Positions 1 through 10,471 of a DNA stretch of 64,000 nucleotides are shown here, piece by piece (positions within the stretch are counted from its first letter, which is position 1; the number at the start of each line of letters is the position of its first letter). A program made the position numbers and the translations under genes. The notes below the pieces were generated by a model. The model made no database searches. It was not told the origin of the DNA and saw only the letters and a list, made by a program, of their open reading frames with translations. Origin of the DNA: Ectobius pallidus (taxonomy: Eukaryota > Arthropoda > Insecta > Blattodea > Ectobiidae); NCBI GenBank assembly GCA_964059195.1, contig CAXKWD010000002.1, positions 153,467,042 to 153,531,041 of the forward strand, given 5' to 3'.

Positions 1-34
1 TGCTTAAAAATAGGAGAAGCAGGTATTGCTTATA

Positions 35-746
35 CAGTGGAGCCTCGGTAATTCGAGCCCCGGTATTTCGAGGTTCCGTGTAATTCGAGCTGGTCTTAAG
101 AAAATTAAAATTGACCATAAAACTAGTTTAAAATCCCGTTTTTATACGGTGTCCGCAAGTAAGTTTTACGCACTTCCGAATGTGTTACATTTTGAGCTTT
201 CTTTCAATTTTTCCATGTACAAAAATGCAGGTAAAACTGTCCCACTTAGGGTTTTTGTTCATAATACACAGAAATAACCTTGGCTTCAGACTGCTAATGC
301 ATTTCTATTACAGACTGACAGAAACCGTTAGGTTCGATTTTTCCTTGTCGGGACCTCGTGTCAATCAATTGTACAGTGCATATTTCCCCATCCTTTCAGA
401 AAAGAATACTGTATTGTTACAGTAATCCCTACAATGGTAATTAAAAGTGTCTTCCTAGTAGCATCGCTTTCCCGTTCTACTCCATTAAGGGTCAGACAAT
501 GACTTAATCCTTGAAGGATGCCGATGTAGCAAATTGGAAATGTTTTGCCAATATACATACAGGCCTAACACAGGTATGTAGACCTACTATATTGTTTATT
601 TATTTATTACTTAAACCTTTATTGTGCTCATTAAACATATATTTGCGATTTACCCATTGATTTAGTGAAATTTCCGTATAATCCGAGTTTTTTGTAATTC
701 GAGGTAGCCTCAGCCCCAATTAGCTCGAATTATCGGGGTTCTACTG
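35..746. mobile_element. Tigger/pogo-like non-autonomous DNA transposon (MITE)
   Basis: The left end reads CAGTGGAGCCTCGGTAATTC and the right end, reverse-complemented, reads CAGTAGAACCCCGATAATTC, giving long imperfect terminal inverted repeats that continue with further 'TTCGAG' blocks on both sides. A TA dinucleotide flanks each end (33-34 and 747-748), the target duplication of the Tc1/mariner/pogo superfamily. The CAGT(A/G)GAACC-type end with repeated TTCGAG is what I know from Tigger/pogo elements. The inside (712 bp in all) holds only short chance ORFs and no recognisable transposase, so it would depend on a transposase made elsewhere. Confidence 0.85.
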
Positions 747-879
747 TACTGTATTTTCTTGGAAATGTAACAAGAGTTCAAAATGCATATTCCTTCCAGT
801 AACGCTGCAATCTGCTTTATTTCCTGTGGATGTTATTTGCTTTTACAGTTATAATAGACAAGCATTAAAAATCAAAAAT

Positions 880-1183
880 AATAAATTAAAAAAAAACTAA
901 AAATATAATGTCAATGTAAGACTTCATTTAAAAAGCATAAAAAGACCGAAAAAGTCCTAAAAATGCCGAAAAAGTCCTAAAAATGCCCAAAATGACCTAA
1001 AAATTGCCAAAAAAGACCTAAAAATTGTCAAAAAATGACCTATCTATTGAAAATTACGAAAAAAATGCAAAAACAAATAGCTCTTATTTGATCAATTAAT
1101 TGATGATACACATTTATATATATTCGAGCTATCTTTTAACCATCATATAAAAAAGATGCAAAATCATCAAATGCCTTGCCCTA
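880..1183. mobile_element. hAT-type MITE remnant with A-rich subterminal repeats
   Basis: A degenerate tandem array of units like 'aaaaagtcctaaaaatgcc' (about 925-1050) is followed by an end that, reverse-complemented, reads TAGGGCAAGGCATTTGATGA at 1164-1183. The same terminus, with one change, opens the hAT-like MITE at 48641, and both share the stretch 'gatgcaaaatcatcaaatgcc'. Only the right end is clear here; I could not find a matching left terminus, so the left boundary is approximate and the copy is probably truncated. Non-coding. Confidence 0.6.
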
Positions 1184-1922
1184 CTCATCACACAAAGCAA
1201 AGTGAATAACAACAATAAAGTACTCGAAGAAGTGTATTTAATTATTTTCAGTGATAGGTAAATTTCAATGTGCATTACGCTGACGTCCTTCCAGGAGCAT
1301 GGGCATTATTTCAGGAAGTATGTAAGTTACAAGAATAAATCTCATTACTGTATGAATCTTTAGTTAAAATGAAGTGTTTTATGCAATTTAATAAAAGAAA
1401 ACGTGTTAAAAATAACTCCGCGCTATCTGGGTTAATGTAAGACATTATAACTTTTATGTTTATATAAATATTATATCATATATTGTAAATATTATTGGCA
1501 ACATTCCTTAGAAGTTCCTCAACTACGTAACTGCATGACTTACCAGTGCACTGATATACCCAGTTTCTTATTCTTTCCACCAGGCCTTGCAGTTTCTTTA
1601 GGCCCCGTGAAACCCACCAGGTTATGAAGAGCTTGTGACTCATAGCGACAGTATCATAGCAATCTGGCTTGCTCTCTTGTCAAGCAAGTTAAAAGCTGTG
1701 GCTGGTTGCAGACTTATAAAGGGGCAAGCAAGCTAAAATCAGAATATGTACACCTCTGCCAAGAGGACAGACCAAAGAAAAATACTGGTACAACAAGGAC
1801 AAACGAGAGGAAGGAAGCTCACAGCCAAAGGATGAAAGCAATATGGAGTCAAATTAAAACACAGAAACGCCTCTAAGTACTTTGCGTAGTCTTACATGGG
1901 CTGATGCGCAAACAAACAAAAA
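1184..1922. other. unassigned intergenic sequence
   Basis: AT-rich non-coding DNA. A slightly GC-richer patch around 1560-1860 (purine-rich, with 'gcaagcaagctaaaat') may be an old repeat but I cannot place it. No ORF, splice signal or terminal repeat stands out. Confidence 0.5.
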
Positions 1923-2023
1923 TAAATATATATATATAAATAATAACAACATCATCAACAATAATAATAATAATAATAACAACAACAACAACAATAATAA
2001 TAATAATAATAATAATAATAACT
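1923..2023. repeat. compound microsatellite (AT)n then (AAT/AAC)n
   Basis: A short (AT)n run at 1925-1939 is followed by about 80 bp of AAT units interrupted by a block of AAC units. It produces long poly-Asn and poly-Ile chance ORFs on the two strands, which are not genes. Confidence 0.95.
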
Positions 2024-2146
2024 TGGGGTTTGCATGGTTTCCTCAATCTCAAAGGCAAAAATGCAGGATACATTGAGATATAGCCGAACAATAGAAGCAA
2101 ATGCTGTACGAATGAGTTATTACAAGAGCCTAATGGTAACTTTGGG

Positions 2147-2212
2147 TGGCCACGAGTTTTGATTTGAACCCAGGACCTCTTCCCTGTTACCCTATACCAC
2201 CTCCCTTTAATT
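2147..2212 (-). mobile_element. tRNA-derived SINE head, fragment
   Basis: On the minus strand the stretch contains 'GTCCTGGGTTCAAATC', a good match to the B box of the tRNA polymerase III promoter (GGTTCAAATCC), preceded about 40 bp upstream by an A-box-like 'GGTGGTATAGGG'. There is no complete cloverleaf, so this is read as a SINE head fragment and not as a tRNA gene. Confidence 0.5.
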
Positions 2213-2229
2213 GATTTTGCTGTGTTCAT

Positions 2230-2690
2230 TCAACTGTGGTAAACTGACTACATTTCACAACAGTAATTAGATTATAGTATTCTTGTTATATGGGCAATAT
2301 ATTTTATTCAAAATGTATGCTCTTAAGTTCGCATTTAAGTCATGTTATTTTGTTTTTATCGTGATACCTATTAAGTTTATGAAGAAATGTATTTAACAAA
2401 AAATGCTTTTGATTTTCTCTACAACTTGACTGTGCTAAATTTCCATATATCACCCAATGTAATGGAGATAGCTTAGAAAAATTGAAAATGGATAAGAGTA
2501 AAATACCCTCCAAGTCATTTTTGCAGAAAAACGGATATAGCACTGCCTTCTTTATTTCTTACAAGCCATGCTGCTTGAAATCTGGCAACACAGGAGGTAG
2601 TCGTATCTGTGGCAGTCTCTGGGAAGCATTTGAATACGTTTTTAGTGCAGATAATCTTCATCACAAATACTGACTTTATTTAGGCCTATA
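2230..2690. other. unassigned AT-rich sequence
   Basis: No convincing coding potential or repeat structure. Minus-strand translation may be a decayed continuation of the LINE ORF1 remnant that lies to the right, but nothing recognisable remains. Confidence 0.4.
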
Positions 2691-2699
2691 TTACATAGC

Positions 2700-3600
2700 C
2701 TATACTTGTGATCTGCATAATAACGTAGCGTGCGGTGATTCCCACATATCTGAAGGATTTCGTAGTTTTCAGTCTCTGCTCATTGTACATTATGATGTCG
2801 CGTTTTTTCTTATTTTATTGGTAATAATCTCACTTATCCTGTTAGGCCTAAGAGCTCTGTTTTTTGACCCACATCAAAATCATCTTTTATTAAGCTGCTA
2901 CACTTCTCTGGGTCATCTTGTACCACCACTGAACTAGTTGTCCCAGGTTTAATATAACCTAGAACACTAATATCTCTCTTCTTATCACATGCACTTTGTG
3001 GAAGACTATGCCCATGACTGTCACTGAAAAGAGTAACTTTGCCTAATTCGTTGGGAACACTTAGCTTTCTGTTATTTCCTATCTAAAAGTCGTTCATTCT
3101 TGGCTCCGGTGGTGAACTGTGTTAATTTGGCAGCACTTTTGAGGTTAAGGTTTGAATCTCGTTCATTACCTTCACCAAACTGTAGGAAAACACTGAATTG
3201 ATTTTCCAGGAGTAATATTGGGAGGATAGGAGATTGTCCTACGATTTGGTGTCTGCCAGATTGAATTGAATTAGGCCTACTGTGAGCAGCTTCATAACAG
3301 TTCATACCAGTAAAAGTGACTCTATTTCTCTCCAATTCTTCTTTAATACCAGCCAATTCCTCCTGAAGGACACTAATATCATACCGTACCTCTCTCTTGT
3401 ATTCATTTGTAGATGGTAATGGCTGATGAACACGTAAATCTTCTATGAAAAACTGTTCTCTGCTGTACTCAATTAGAGGTGACGGTGTATATAAATCTCT
3501 CTTTATGTACACGGTTTTACCTTCTCTATGCTCTCCAGTTGCTCTTCAGGTGTGTACAGATATTCTCTAACCATAGGCAATGACAGGGATTACTTTAAGC
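2700..3600 (-). pseudogene. LINE ORF1 remnant with SGNH-esterase-like motif
   Basis: The longest piece is a 146-codon open stretch at 3072-3512 with a heptad-like segment ('ISVLQEELAGIKEELERNR') and no match I can name. After a stop and a frame change the translation continues at about 3045-2840 with 'VTLFSDSHGHSLPQS', followed by a 'GYIKPG' element. 'LFSDSHGRxL' followed by 'xxKPxA' is the pattern I recall from ORF1 proteins of insect non-LTR retrotransposons that carry an SGNH/GDSL-like esterase domain. I infer a decayed ORF1; no reverse transcriptase from the same element is visible nearby. A poorly conserved host exon is the alternative for the 146-codon piece. Confidence 0.4.
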
Positions 3601-3769
3601 TGAAATATTGTTAATTTGCGGTGATTCTGATGGAGTTGATAGCTGATAGGACTACCGATGCGATGTTGCCAGATTTTACAGCATGGCTTGTAAGAATTAA
3701 AGAAGGCAGTGGATATAGCCATTTTGTTAGTCATAGATAAGAGTTTCCAATTCTAAATTTTTATTAAAA

Positions 3770-4076
3770 TCGTTAAGCCAATTTTTCAAAAGTTTTTCAT
3801 GAAAAGTCGCTTAATATTTCACTTATAAAACTCAAATTCTGGGCGGTTCGATAAAATTCCGAAAAGTCCGTAATTAAAAAAATTAAGTAAATACAATGAA
3901 CCGTGTACCCGCTATGCTTGTCCACAGACGGACAGACAGACAGATGTCATTCCAAAAACACTTTTCAGTTTCTAGGCATCGTGAAACATGTATTTCCGCT
4001 GTTATCTCGATTTAGATTTTTTGTCACGATCACAATACGTTCTTTATACTATGTATATGCGAGAAAATTAAAATGT
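3770..4076. repeat. dispersed repeat end with (GACA)n-rich block, copy 1
   Basis: Contains 'cacagacggacagacagaca' followed by 'tccaaaaacacttttcagttt...' and ends in an AT-rich stretch with a weak self-complementary end ('ttctttatactatgtatatgcgagaaaa'-type, about 4040-4070). The same order of blocks occurs at 54200-54620 with better preservation, so both look like copies of one dispersed family whose class I cannot assign. Confidence 0.4.
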
Positions 4077-4079
4077 ATC

Positions 4080-4613
4080 ATTTGAAGTAAAAATTACCTC
4101 TCACAGATTGAAATGTTGTTGCTTCAGTTTCTGAAACTTGAGAAATACAGTCCACTCTTTGCACATTGTGCACATTCCTTTTTTCATTATTTCTGCATAA
4201 CTGTTTATGCTTTCTCTACATTGTTTTTCAAAGCTTTGTTAAATATAAGATTCTGAACATCCCCAGAGGGTGTATCTGCATAATATGAATTCCCAGCTTC
4301 TATAGGGTTTGACTGGAGTGTCTCATACATTTTTATGTACTACTAAGTCACAAGCCAGCAATTAAAAAGAAATGGCAACAATGAAAAAACTATCAAGATG
4401 CTTAACACATCATTGAATTGTAACTAGATGATGAAATAAAAGAGCAAAGAATCTAACATTTTGACAAATGAAAACGTAAAGATTGTATGAGGAATGAATT
4501 TTTGTTGTGTGCATCTTTGGCAACTTATTTTTGTTTTATTACAACAGTAGAAAGTAATTAATTTGTGGTATACTTATAAATTCTCTCCTTTGTGTTCTGG
4601 TTGAGTCCTGTGA
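4080..4613. other. region upstream of the carnitine carrier ORF
   Basis: AT-rich, non-coding. A pyrimidine-rich run ending in CAG at about 4530-4547 could be a 3' splice site of a 5'UTR intron; this is speculative. No TATA box is obvious. Confidence 0.3.
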
Positions 4614-4647
4614 GTGAAGGTTATGTAACAGTGGGTGAAGGTTATGT
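4614..4647 (+). promoter_or_regulatory. direct repeat of GTGAAGGTTATGT upstream of carrier ORF
   Basis: The 13-mer GTGAAGGTTATGT occurs at 4614-4626 and again at 4635-4647, 21 bp apart, 55-90 bp before the ATG. It contains AAGGTTA, which resembles a nuclear-receptor half-site, and nuclear receptors often control fatty-acid oxidation genes. The repeat is seen; a regulatory role is inference, and the element may simply be 5'UTR. Confidence 0.25.
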
Positions 4648-4701
4648 GATCATTATCATTACCTGATTTGTGGTTTTTGAAGTAAAAAGAAAGAGACTAA
4701 T

Positions 4702-5619
4702 ATGTCCGGGAAAACGAAGGTTGAAAAACAAGATAAGAAAGAATCTAGCAGTGTAAACCCTGTGAAGTATTTTATTTCTGGAGGTTTTGGTGGTTTCTGT
4801 ACTGTAGTAGCTGGTCATCCTTTGGATACGATAAAAGTTCGCTTGCAGACCATGCCTCAGCCTGCCCGTGGTGAAGCCCCACTGTACAGCAGCACATTAG
4901 ATTGTTTTTGGAAGACTGTTCTCAAGGAGGGAGTAATGGGATTGTACAAAGGAATGGGAGCCCCAATAATTGCTGTTGCACCAATATTTGCCATGAGTTT
5001 CTTAGGCTATGGTCTTGGGAAGAGACTTGTAAGCTCAACCGAGGATCTGTCGGATATCCAGCTTTTCCTTGCTGGAGCTTTCTCCGGATTCTTCACTACA
5101 ACCGTCATGGCCCCAGGGGAAAGAATCAAGTGTCTTTTGCAGATTCAGCGAGAATCAGGTGCAGCAAAGAAGTACAGTGGACCTATTGATGCTTTTCTAA
5201 AGTTGTACAAGGAAGGTGGTATCAAGAGCGTGTATAGAGGCACTGCTGCCACTCTTCTAAGAGATGTGCCTGCTAGCGGCATGTACTTTTTGACCTATGA
5301 GGTTGTGTCCAGGGAGCTAAAAAAGATTGGTGACCTTGGAATAGTAAGTTCTATTGTGGGAGGAGGAATGGCAGGAGTGGCTATGTGGCTGCAGTGCATG
5401 CCAGCTGATGTAATTAAGAGTCGCTTCCAGACAGCACCTGAAGGCACATACAAGAACCTTAGGGATGTCTACAAAAAGCTGATGAAGGAGGAAGGACCAG
5501 GAGCTTTATACAGAGGACTAACACCAGTGATGCTGAGAGCTTTTCCTGCTAATGCAGCTTGCTTCTTTGGCTTTGAACTCGCCATGAAATTCTTGAACAT
5601 GATTGCTCCCAGTTTTTGA
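4702..5619 (+). CDS. colt: mitochondrial carnitine/acylcarnitine carrier protein
   Basis: A 305-residue protein of the mitochondrial carrier family (SLC25A20/Drosophila colt type). It exchanges acylcarnitine for free carnitine across the inner mitochondrial membrane, feeding long-chain fatty acids to beta-oxidation. Three ~95-residue repeats each carry the Px(D/E)xx(K/R) signature: HPLDTIKVR (residues 39-47), APGERIKCL (137-145) and MPADVIKSR (233-241). The segment [10 protein letters not shown] (187-196) in the second repeat is what I know as characteristic of carnitine carriers. Length matches the family (about 300 residues). The ATG follows in-frame stops and gives a normal N-terminus. The frame is entirely open with no intron. 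Insect copies are often interrupted, so this may be a retrocopy, or a gene with introns only in its UTR. No frameshift or missing key residue is seen, and it is likely functional. Confidence 0.93.
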   Translation: MSGKTKVEKQDKKESSSVNPVKYFISGGFGGFCTVVAGHPLDTIKVRLQTMPQPARGEAPLYSSTLDCFWKTVLKEGVMGLYKGMGAPIIAVAPIFAMSFLGYGLGKRLVSSTEDLSDIQLFLAGAFSGFFTTTVMAPGERIKCLLQIQRESGAAKKYSGPIDAFLKLYKEGGIKSVYRGTAATLLRDVPASGMYFLTYEVVSRELKKIGDLGIVSSIVGGGMAGVAMWLQCMPADVIKSRFQTAPEGTYKNLRDVYKKLMKEEGPGALYRGLTPVMLRAFPANAACFFGFELAMKFLNMIAPSF

Positions 5620-5781
5620 TGGCAATACACTAGTAACTGGAAGGATGGAAACAGATTTGCAAGTTGATAAGAAAGACAGTTTTTACATCTAACAGAGTTC
5701 TTACCTAAGTACATTTTTCTTAACTGTCATCAATATTTTTGGATTTTGAACTGACAGTATGTATAACAGAACAAAGAATCT

Positions 5782-5798
5782 AATAAAATAATAATAAA
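5782..5798 (+). terminator. polyadenylation signals of the carrier gene
   Basis: AATAAA at 5782-5787 and again at 5793-5798, about 165-180 bp after the TGA stop, a usual 3'UTR length. No downstream poly(A) tract encoded in the DNA is seen. Confidence 0.6.
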
Positions 5799-5799
5799 G

Positions 5800-6439
5800 A
5801 ATACACCAAAGTAGTTATTTATGATACGAGTTTCAAAAATGGAATTTTTTTTTATGTTGAGTTAAGGAGCAAGTCAAAGCAAAGTTTCTTAAATATTTAG
5901 CTATATATAGGCCTACTACACAAATTAGTTAAATAGGAATGTATATCATACATTTTTTATTTTATTTATTTTATTTTTTTCATTGATAACAAGGTAGTGA
6001 TTTTATCTCCATTTGAACCTGTGACCATCAATTGCATTTATTTAGGTTATATAAATTAACAATTTCATGGTTTAAACTGCAATTGTCAGTTGCATTTATT
6101 TTCAGAGCATAAAATGAAAATACAGTTTGGAAAGAGATGGTTTGATTTCTTTAGGCACTTTTGTTTTAAAGGCTAGCCTGAGGAAGAGTTTCACAAATTA
6201 CAACATTATGAACTATAATGTAAAAAAGTAATTACGTGTATTTCAGTTCTAGACTCATTATAGTAAATAAGTGGTACATATGCTAAATTCTAAATTTGAG
6301 AATTTCTTGACCGCCTTGTCAGCTGAACCGTACCTATTAGTGCCAAGCATCATAAACATAACTACCGGTACATTGGACTTAACTCAGCAGATGGCAGAGA
6401 ATTTTACGAATTACAAACAAAATGCTGATGTGTTATATA
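5800..6439. other. unassigned AT-rich intergenic sequence
   Basis: Low-complexity T-rich patches (about 5950-5985). No coding region, no repeat end recognised. Confidence 0.5.
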
Positions 6440-6512
6440 GAATGGGGTAATACTTACTCTTACTAGATGGTAATAGACGATTCCTCAGCAAGCTATAGGA
6501 ATATCTAATTCA

Positions 6513-7793
6513 TGGAACCCGACGGTTCATTGCTGCGCTTACCTGGGCCCACCATTCATCCCTATTCTGTGCTAAGTCTATCCAAACATCCCTTGCCAAT
6601 CCTACTTCCCTTAAATCTATCCTAATATTGTCCTCCCACCTACGTCTTGGTCTTCCACGTGGTCTTTTCCCTTCAGGTCTCCCAGTCAATACTTTTGAGA
6701 TATCTTTACTCCCCCATGTGCGCAACATGTCCAGCCCATTTCATTCTCCATGATTTACCCTTACTATATCCGGTAAAGAATACAGGTCATGAAACTCGTT
6801 ATGTATTTTTCTCCAGTCCCCATTTTCATCTCTCTTAGGCCCAAATGTTTTCCTAAGCACCTTGTTTTCGAACACCCTCAAATTATGTTCTTCCTGATCA
6901 ATAAGCGGTAATGTCTCACATCCATATAATACAACCGGCAGGATAATAGTCTTATAAATCTTTATTTTTAGATTTATGGACAGAAGACTAGAAGATAAAA
7001 GAGTTTCTGAACTGCATAAAAACAAGCATTTCCTGATATTAGTCGAGACTTAACTTCTGCCTTAGTATCATCTGTGTCTGTAATTATTGTTCCCAGATAT
7101 TTGAATTTTTCCACTTGTTCGAACGATTTACCGTCTATTCTATTATTTTGTAGAGCATTATTTTGATGTTCCATAACCCATATACTTAGTTTTCTCTGTA
7201 TTAATTTCCAACCCAACATTTCTGCAGGCATCAAAAAGTCTTTCAGCATTTCTCTTGATTGTGTTTATGTCTTCTCCTAACAAGCAAACGTCATCTTCAT
7301 AAGTTAAAATCAGGTGTCTGCCATTTAATTCTAGGCCTACCTTCTTTTCCTGAACTTTCCTAATGGCATATTCCAAAGCGAAATTAAAAAGTAAAGGTGA
7401 TAGTGCATCTTGTTGCTTCAAGCTGCTTCTAATGGCAAACCTATCTGATATAAATTTCTCTACCCTGACTCTGCTATAGGTTTCATTTAGATGCAATTTG
7501 ATCAGCCTAACTAACTTCTTTGGTATCCCGAATCCAATGAGGATATTGTACAACTTGTCTCGCCTAACGGAATCATATGCTTTTTTTAAAATCCATGTAT
7601 AGCTGGTGAACAGACTTATTATATTCCCATTTTTTCTCCAAGATTTGGTGAATACAAAATGGTTGATTTATTTCGCCTAAATCTACATTGGTGATCTCCA
7701 GTGATTTCGTCCGCATACTGGGTTAATCTTATTACTGAATGACATTCATGGGTTAATCTTGACAGTATATTAGATAGAATTTTGTATGATGTT
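6513..7793 (-). pseudogene. LINE-1 reverse transcriptase, C-terminal two thirds (decayed)
   Basis: Frames broken by stops and shifts encode, in order, the thumb/palm of an RTE-like reverse transcriptase: 'FGIPKKLVRLIKLHLNETYS', 'QQDALSPLLFNFALEYAIRK' (normally QGDALSPLLFN), then 'TYEDDVCLLG', where the catalytic YADD box is changed to YEDD, then 'KYLGTIIT', 'KIYKTIILPVVLYGCET' and 'FGPKRDENGDWRKIHNE'. The extreme C-terminus reads 'GRPRRRWEDNIRIDLREVG' and ends 'AAMNRRVP' at about 6513. This tail is characteristic of the 'endonuclease-reverse transcriptase' RTE family of insects (recalled). The left flank of the gypsy-like insertion falls inside the coding region at 7793. Dead by several lesions. 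Confidence 0.85.
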
Positions 7794-8946
7794 ATGCCCG
7801 CTTGTCTTTCCACTCTCGCAAATAGGGTGCGTTTGCACTTCACCAATCGAATAGGCGCCAACCTACATAAATGTAGATAAATTTGTAGTTTCCGATCAGT
7901 TCCTTTTACGAGAATGGTCACGGACAACCCTAGCTAGTACTTGCTCAGCGGTAGTGAGAACTCTTATCCCTTTCGTGGTTAATTGGAATTACAGGGGAGA
8001 AATATTATAACACCTACTTGATGAATATGTTTGATTTTATTAATACTCCTTTCTAAGCGACACACTGGGTTCGTTGCACAAAGGAGTCTGCGATGCCTAT
8101 ATTCATATATGCTGACTTAAGCTTTTAAATACTGGACGTGTCTATATTCATATACGTAAACTTCTATATTCAATTACTATTCTGCTTATATTTTATAGTC
8201 AATAATAACGCGCCCCGACGATCCATATGACTTGTATCAAACACTTCCTCTATTTTTTACGGCGCGGAGAGATTCTCAGTCTACGTTTCACAGGTAACAA
8301 ATATTAAAATGTTCAATTATTACGCGCACGATAATTCTTAAAACTTGTATTTAAAACTTAACCCTCTATTTCTTTACGGCGTGGAGAAAATTCACATTGT
8401 ACTTCTTTTCGGCAACACTTCCCAGTTAGAACAGAACCGTTTTCGTAGTTAATTTTCCCTCACTTGATTTCATTAATTCCTCTCCTTAACATCATTTCAT
8501 TGGTCCACTTCTTATGCCTATTTGTCTCGCAGCCTCTTATTGGTCAGCTTGAATGGTATGGTAGTCTTGTCCCTAGCTAAAAGTCAGTTAAAACTGAGTT
8601 TCTTCACCTAAAATCCATTCATCAATCCTGACATAAATGACTGGCGTCTATGTGTCCCATACAAAGCCATTAAGCATCCGGTCTTACAATAATTGCATAA
8701 TAAGTCCAAAGTCATGAGTCTGGTATAAATTTTATACGCATATTCTTATAGTATGAAATTTTCCGAATCTTTTGATATTAATCTTCTGTCTGTCCGATGA
8801 TAATTACTTCTTGTAATTAATTATGATTGAATTTTGATATGAAATAATTAATTAATGGTAACATGTTATATGTCAAGTTGTAGGTCCTGTCACTGTCTTG
8901 CCGATGGTGTGATTGGTTAAGGGGTCCGACATTCCAAACGGTTTCA
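7794..8946 (-). repeat. 3' LTR of the gypsy-like element
   Basis: 1153 bp, starting TGAAACC on the minus strand and ending GGGCAT; same length as the partner LTR at 14190-15342. I noted four substitutions between the two (for example 'caacact' here, 'caacgct' in the other). Confidence 0.92.
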
Positions 8947-10460
8947 TATGTCCCAATGAAACAATTTCAAAATTAAGGAATTAATTCGGAGGCATTCATG
9001 ATTACGAAAATAACTAAATTTTTAAATTTTTTTATTGTCCTCACTTTCAAAGGTCTTCACATCTCCCTAACATTTCTCGTTCATGTTATTCTGATTATTA
9101 TCATTATCTTTGTCCTTTCCTATTTTCTTATTCATTCGTCTCTCCTCTGTGCAACTATGCCATCGCCTAATTATCATTAAATTCTCACCTCATAACACAT
9201 ACAAATTATTATTACATTCTTATCAAATAATACCTTTTGTTGAAAAATCTTCACACTTTCTGCAATATATAGTTGACTGTTCTCCTGTATAAAATAACAT
9301 CATATATCATTAATTTATGATGATGATGATGATGATGAGTGTTCTGCCCGAAGGCAGGTCCAGACCGGGGACGAAGCCATGGGGTGATTACCACGTCCGA
9401 GGTGTTCAGGCAAGGGTGATACCGCGGAGATTTGCCATTGCCTCTCGCGGGATGGGAATGAAAGGACACAACACAACACCCAGTCCTGAACCCAGGAAGG
9501 AAATTTTTCACTGCTGAAAAATCCCCGACCCGGCCGGGAATCGAACCCGGGCCGCCAGGGTGGAAGGCAGTCGAGCTACCAACTCACCACAACAAAATGT
9601 TTTTGAAATTCAAACACTTTTCCTTTTCTTTTCACCTGTAGTATTATGCGCTAATGATTTATTTTCTTGCAGTCTTCTGGCAAGTTCAATTTGATCCACT
9701 TCATGTAATTTTAACCTTTGCATTTTCAAACAACATTCCTTTACATCTTTGTGCTCACACCAATTGATTTGTTACCTTACTTATACCGTAAACATCCTTT
9801 CACCATTAAATTGTATCCCCTTTTTATTTCATTATAGTCTATCCTTTCAGACTACGTAAATTAATTATTCCATGTGTCTTTCGTCGATTCATCACATTCT
9901 TCATTCTCACATTTCTATTAATACCTTTCACATACATATTACTTCAATATTTCTCAACAGCACGATTACCTCGGTAACTTGTTTTACAGCATGTCAAATT
10001 GGTCAGCGCTTTAAGGAATTCACTAAATATGCAAATAGTATAAAATAATTATCTCTTACCTTTTCTTTAAATTTTGCATTAGATAAAAATACTACATTCA
10101 TCTTTGTTTTATACACGTTTCTGAAATAAAAAATTAGTCAACGCGAGGGTGTGAATTTAAAACTTATAATTAATCAAATAATTGCGTGATATCTTTGGTC
10201 GTTGGTAATGTCTGCTCCCCTTCAACTCTTAAATTCGATACGGGAATTGGCCATAATATCTATATACACTTAAATACTAATTATTTACATAGTGGGCTAA
10301 TGGAGAACAAAGATTTATTACTCCATAGCATGTAGTGCCGTAGAAAACGTATTCACATTTATCACTAGGATAAGATGCGTCGGGAATAGACATTTCAACG
10401 AGAAATAATCACGACATAATTATTTTATTGGTCAGAGAAATCCATTTTTGAACAATCCAA
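8947..10460. other. non-coding 3' interior of the gypsy-like element
   Basis: AT-rich, no envelope-like or other ORF of credible length. It contains the SINE at 9317-9592; the remainder (8947-9316 and 9593-10460) has no recognisable feature. I see no strong polypurine tract next to the LTR at 8946. Confidence 0.5.
9317..9592 (-). mobile_element. tRNA-derived SINE with (ATC)n tail
   Basis: On the minus strand it starts with a tRNA-like head: an A-box-like 'TGAGTTGGTAGCTC' followed 30-odd bp later by the B box 'GGGTTCGATTCCCGG'. A unique body of about 200 bp follows ('CCCGACCCGG...' side to '...CTGCCTTCGGGCAGAAC') and the 3' end is a (TCA/ATC)n run at 9317-9338. The layout head-body-simple repeat tail is that of a polymerase III SINE mobilised by a LINE. 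It is nested in the gypsy-like element. Confidence 0.8.
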
Positions 10461-10471
10461 GTCCTCATCTG

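Noticed and set aside
925..1050. Tandem short repeats as a possible CRISPR array
   Set aside because: Units are degenerate, A-rich, with no spacers of even length, and lie in a eukaryotic hAT-type element.
1882..2076. Poly-Asn (plus) and poly-Ile (minus) ORFs
   Set aside because: They are translations of the AAT/AAC microsatellite.
9535..9592. A possible tRNA gene (good B box)
   Set aside because: No acceptor stem pairing or complete cloverleaf; the adjoining body and (ATC)n tail fit a SINE. The same holds for 32070-32128 and 49550-49615.
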